NCBI GenBank assembly: GCA_036850595.1
Contig: CM072162.1
Coordinates: forward strand, 17,351,758-17,415,757
Direction: 5' to 3'
Source: Rhyacichthys aspro
Taxonomy: Eukaryota; Chordata; Actinopteri; Gobiiformes; Rhyacichthyidae
Length of the DNA stretch: 64,000 bases
Shown here: in pieces, positions 63,721 through 64,000 of the stretch
Layout of the letters: each line of letters opens with the position of its first letter
How positions within the stretch are numbered: position 1 is the stretch's first letter
Notes under the pieces: model-generated
Databases searched by the model: none
What the model was told of the DNA's origin: nothing
Seen by the model: only the letters and a program-made list of their open reading frames with translations
Translations under genes and position numbers: made by a program

Positions 63721-64000
63721 TGAAGACTTTTTGTTTGTTTGATCAGTGTCTTGTTTTGAAGCAGCCAGATTTTTAAACCCTTTGACTTTTAAAAAAGCAT
63801 TATTTACAGTTTGCTTGACTTTCATCATCTTCAGATCTCCAAACAAAACTTTATACAGCAATGAAGTATAAAGTATTGGTATATTGATAACCCTAATTAA
63901 TACTGATCATCTTTGAGTCACATTTGGTCATGACCCAGGACTACTTCACTCTTTCCTGTCATTTATTCAGTTTTGGTTTCACTCTTTCAAATGACATCAG

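Overview
The window looks like nuclear DNA from a bony (teleost) fish, most likely a spiny-rayed one. It is AT-rich and mostly non-coding. Its genes are broken by spliceosomal introns, there is a tRNA-derived SINE of a type common in spiny-rayed fish, and there are short hAT-like elements with 8-bp target duplications. There is no sign of operons, ribosome binding sites or other prokaryotic organisation. Only two protein genes can be supported, both on the + strand.

The left part (1 to about 17.3 kb) holds the 3' end of klhdc3, a substrate receptor of cullin-2 ubiquitin ligases. Three short terminal exons (11343-11416, 12351-12429, 14475-14541) encode the last part of the protein, including the BC-box/Cul2-box module and the conserved C-terminus. 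A long 3' UTR probably follows, to about 17.25 kb. I found none of the upstream kelch-repeat exons in the first 11.3 kb.

The central part (22.8-27.3 kb) holds a complete gene for an NPAS4-family bHLH-PAS transcription factor with eight coding exons and 715 residues. It is most likely npas4l, the fish-retained paralogue known from the zebrafish cloche locus, which specifies endothelial and blood lineages. It has a TATA promoter, two short upstream ORFs, a bHLH, PAS-A and PAS-B domains, a putative bipartite nuclear localisation signal, a TPPYTP motif and C-terminal motifs shared with NPAS4. Intron 2 appears to use a GC rather than GT donor, because only that junction keeps the frame.

From 27.3 kb to the end there is no convincing gene. 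There is one promoter-like GC-richer patch near 29.6 kb, which could be the first exon of an unidentified transcript, and then a 34-kb gene-poor stretch. That stretch carries a SINE and a truncated relative, several MITE-like elements and simple repeats. Some segments read like the conserved non-coding blocks around developmental regulators, but this cannot be shown without alignment. I recognised no new biological system. The most useful leads are the GC-AG intron, the upstream ORFs, the TGACG-rich upstream region of npas4l, and the missing 5' exons of klhdc3.
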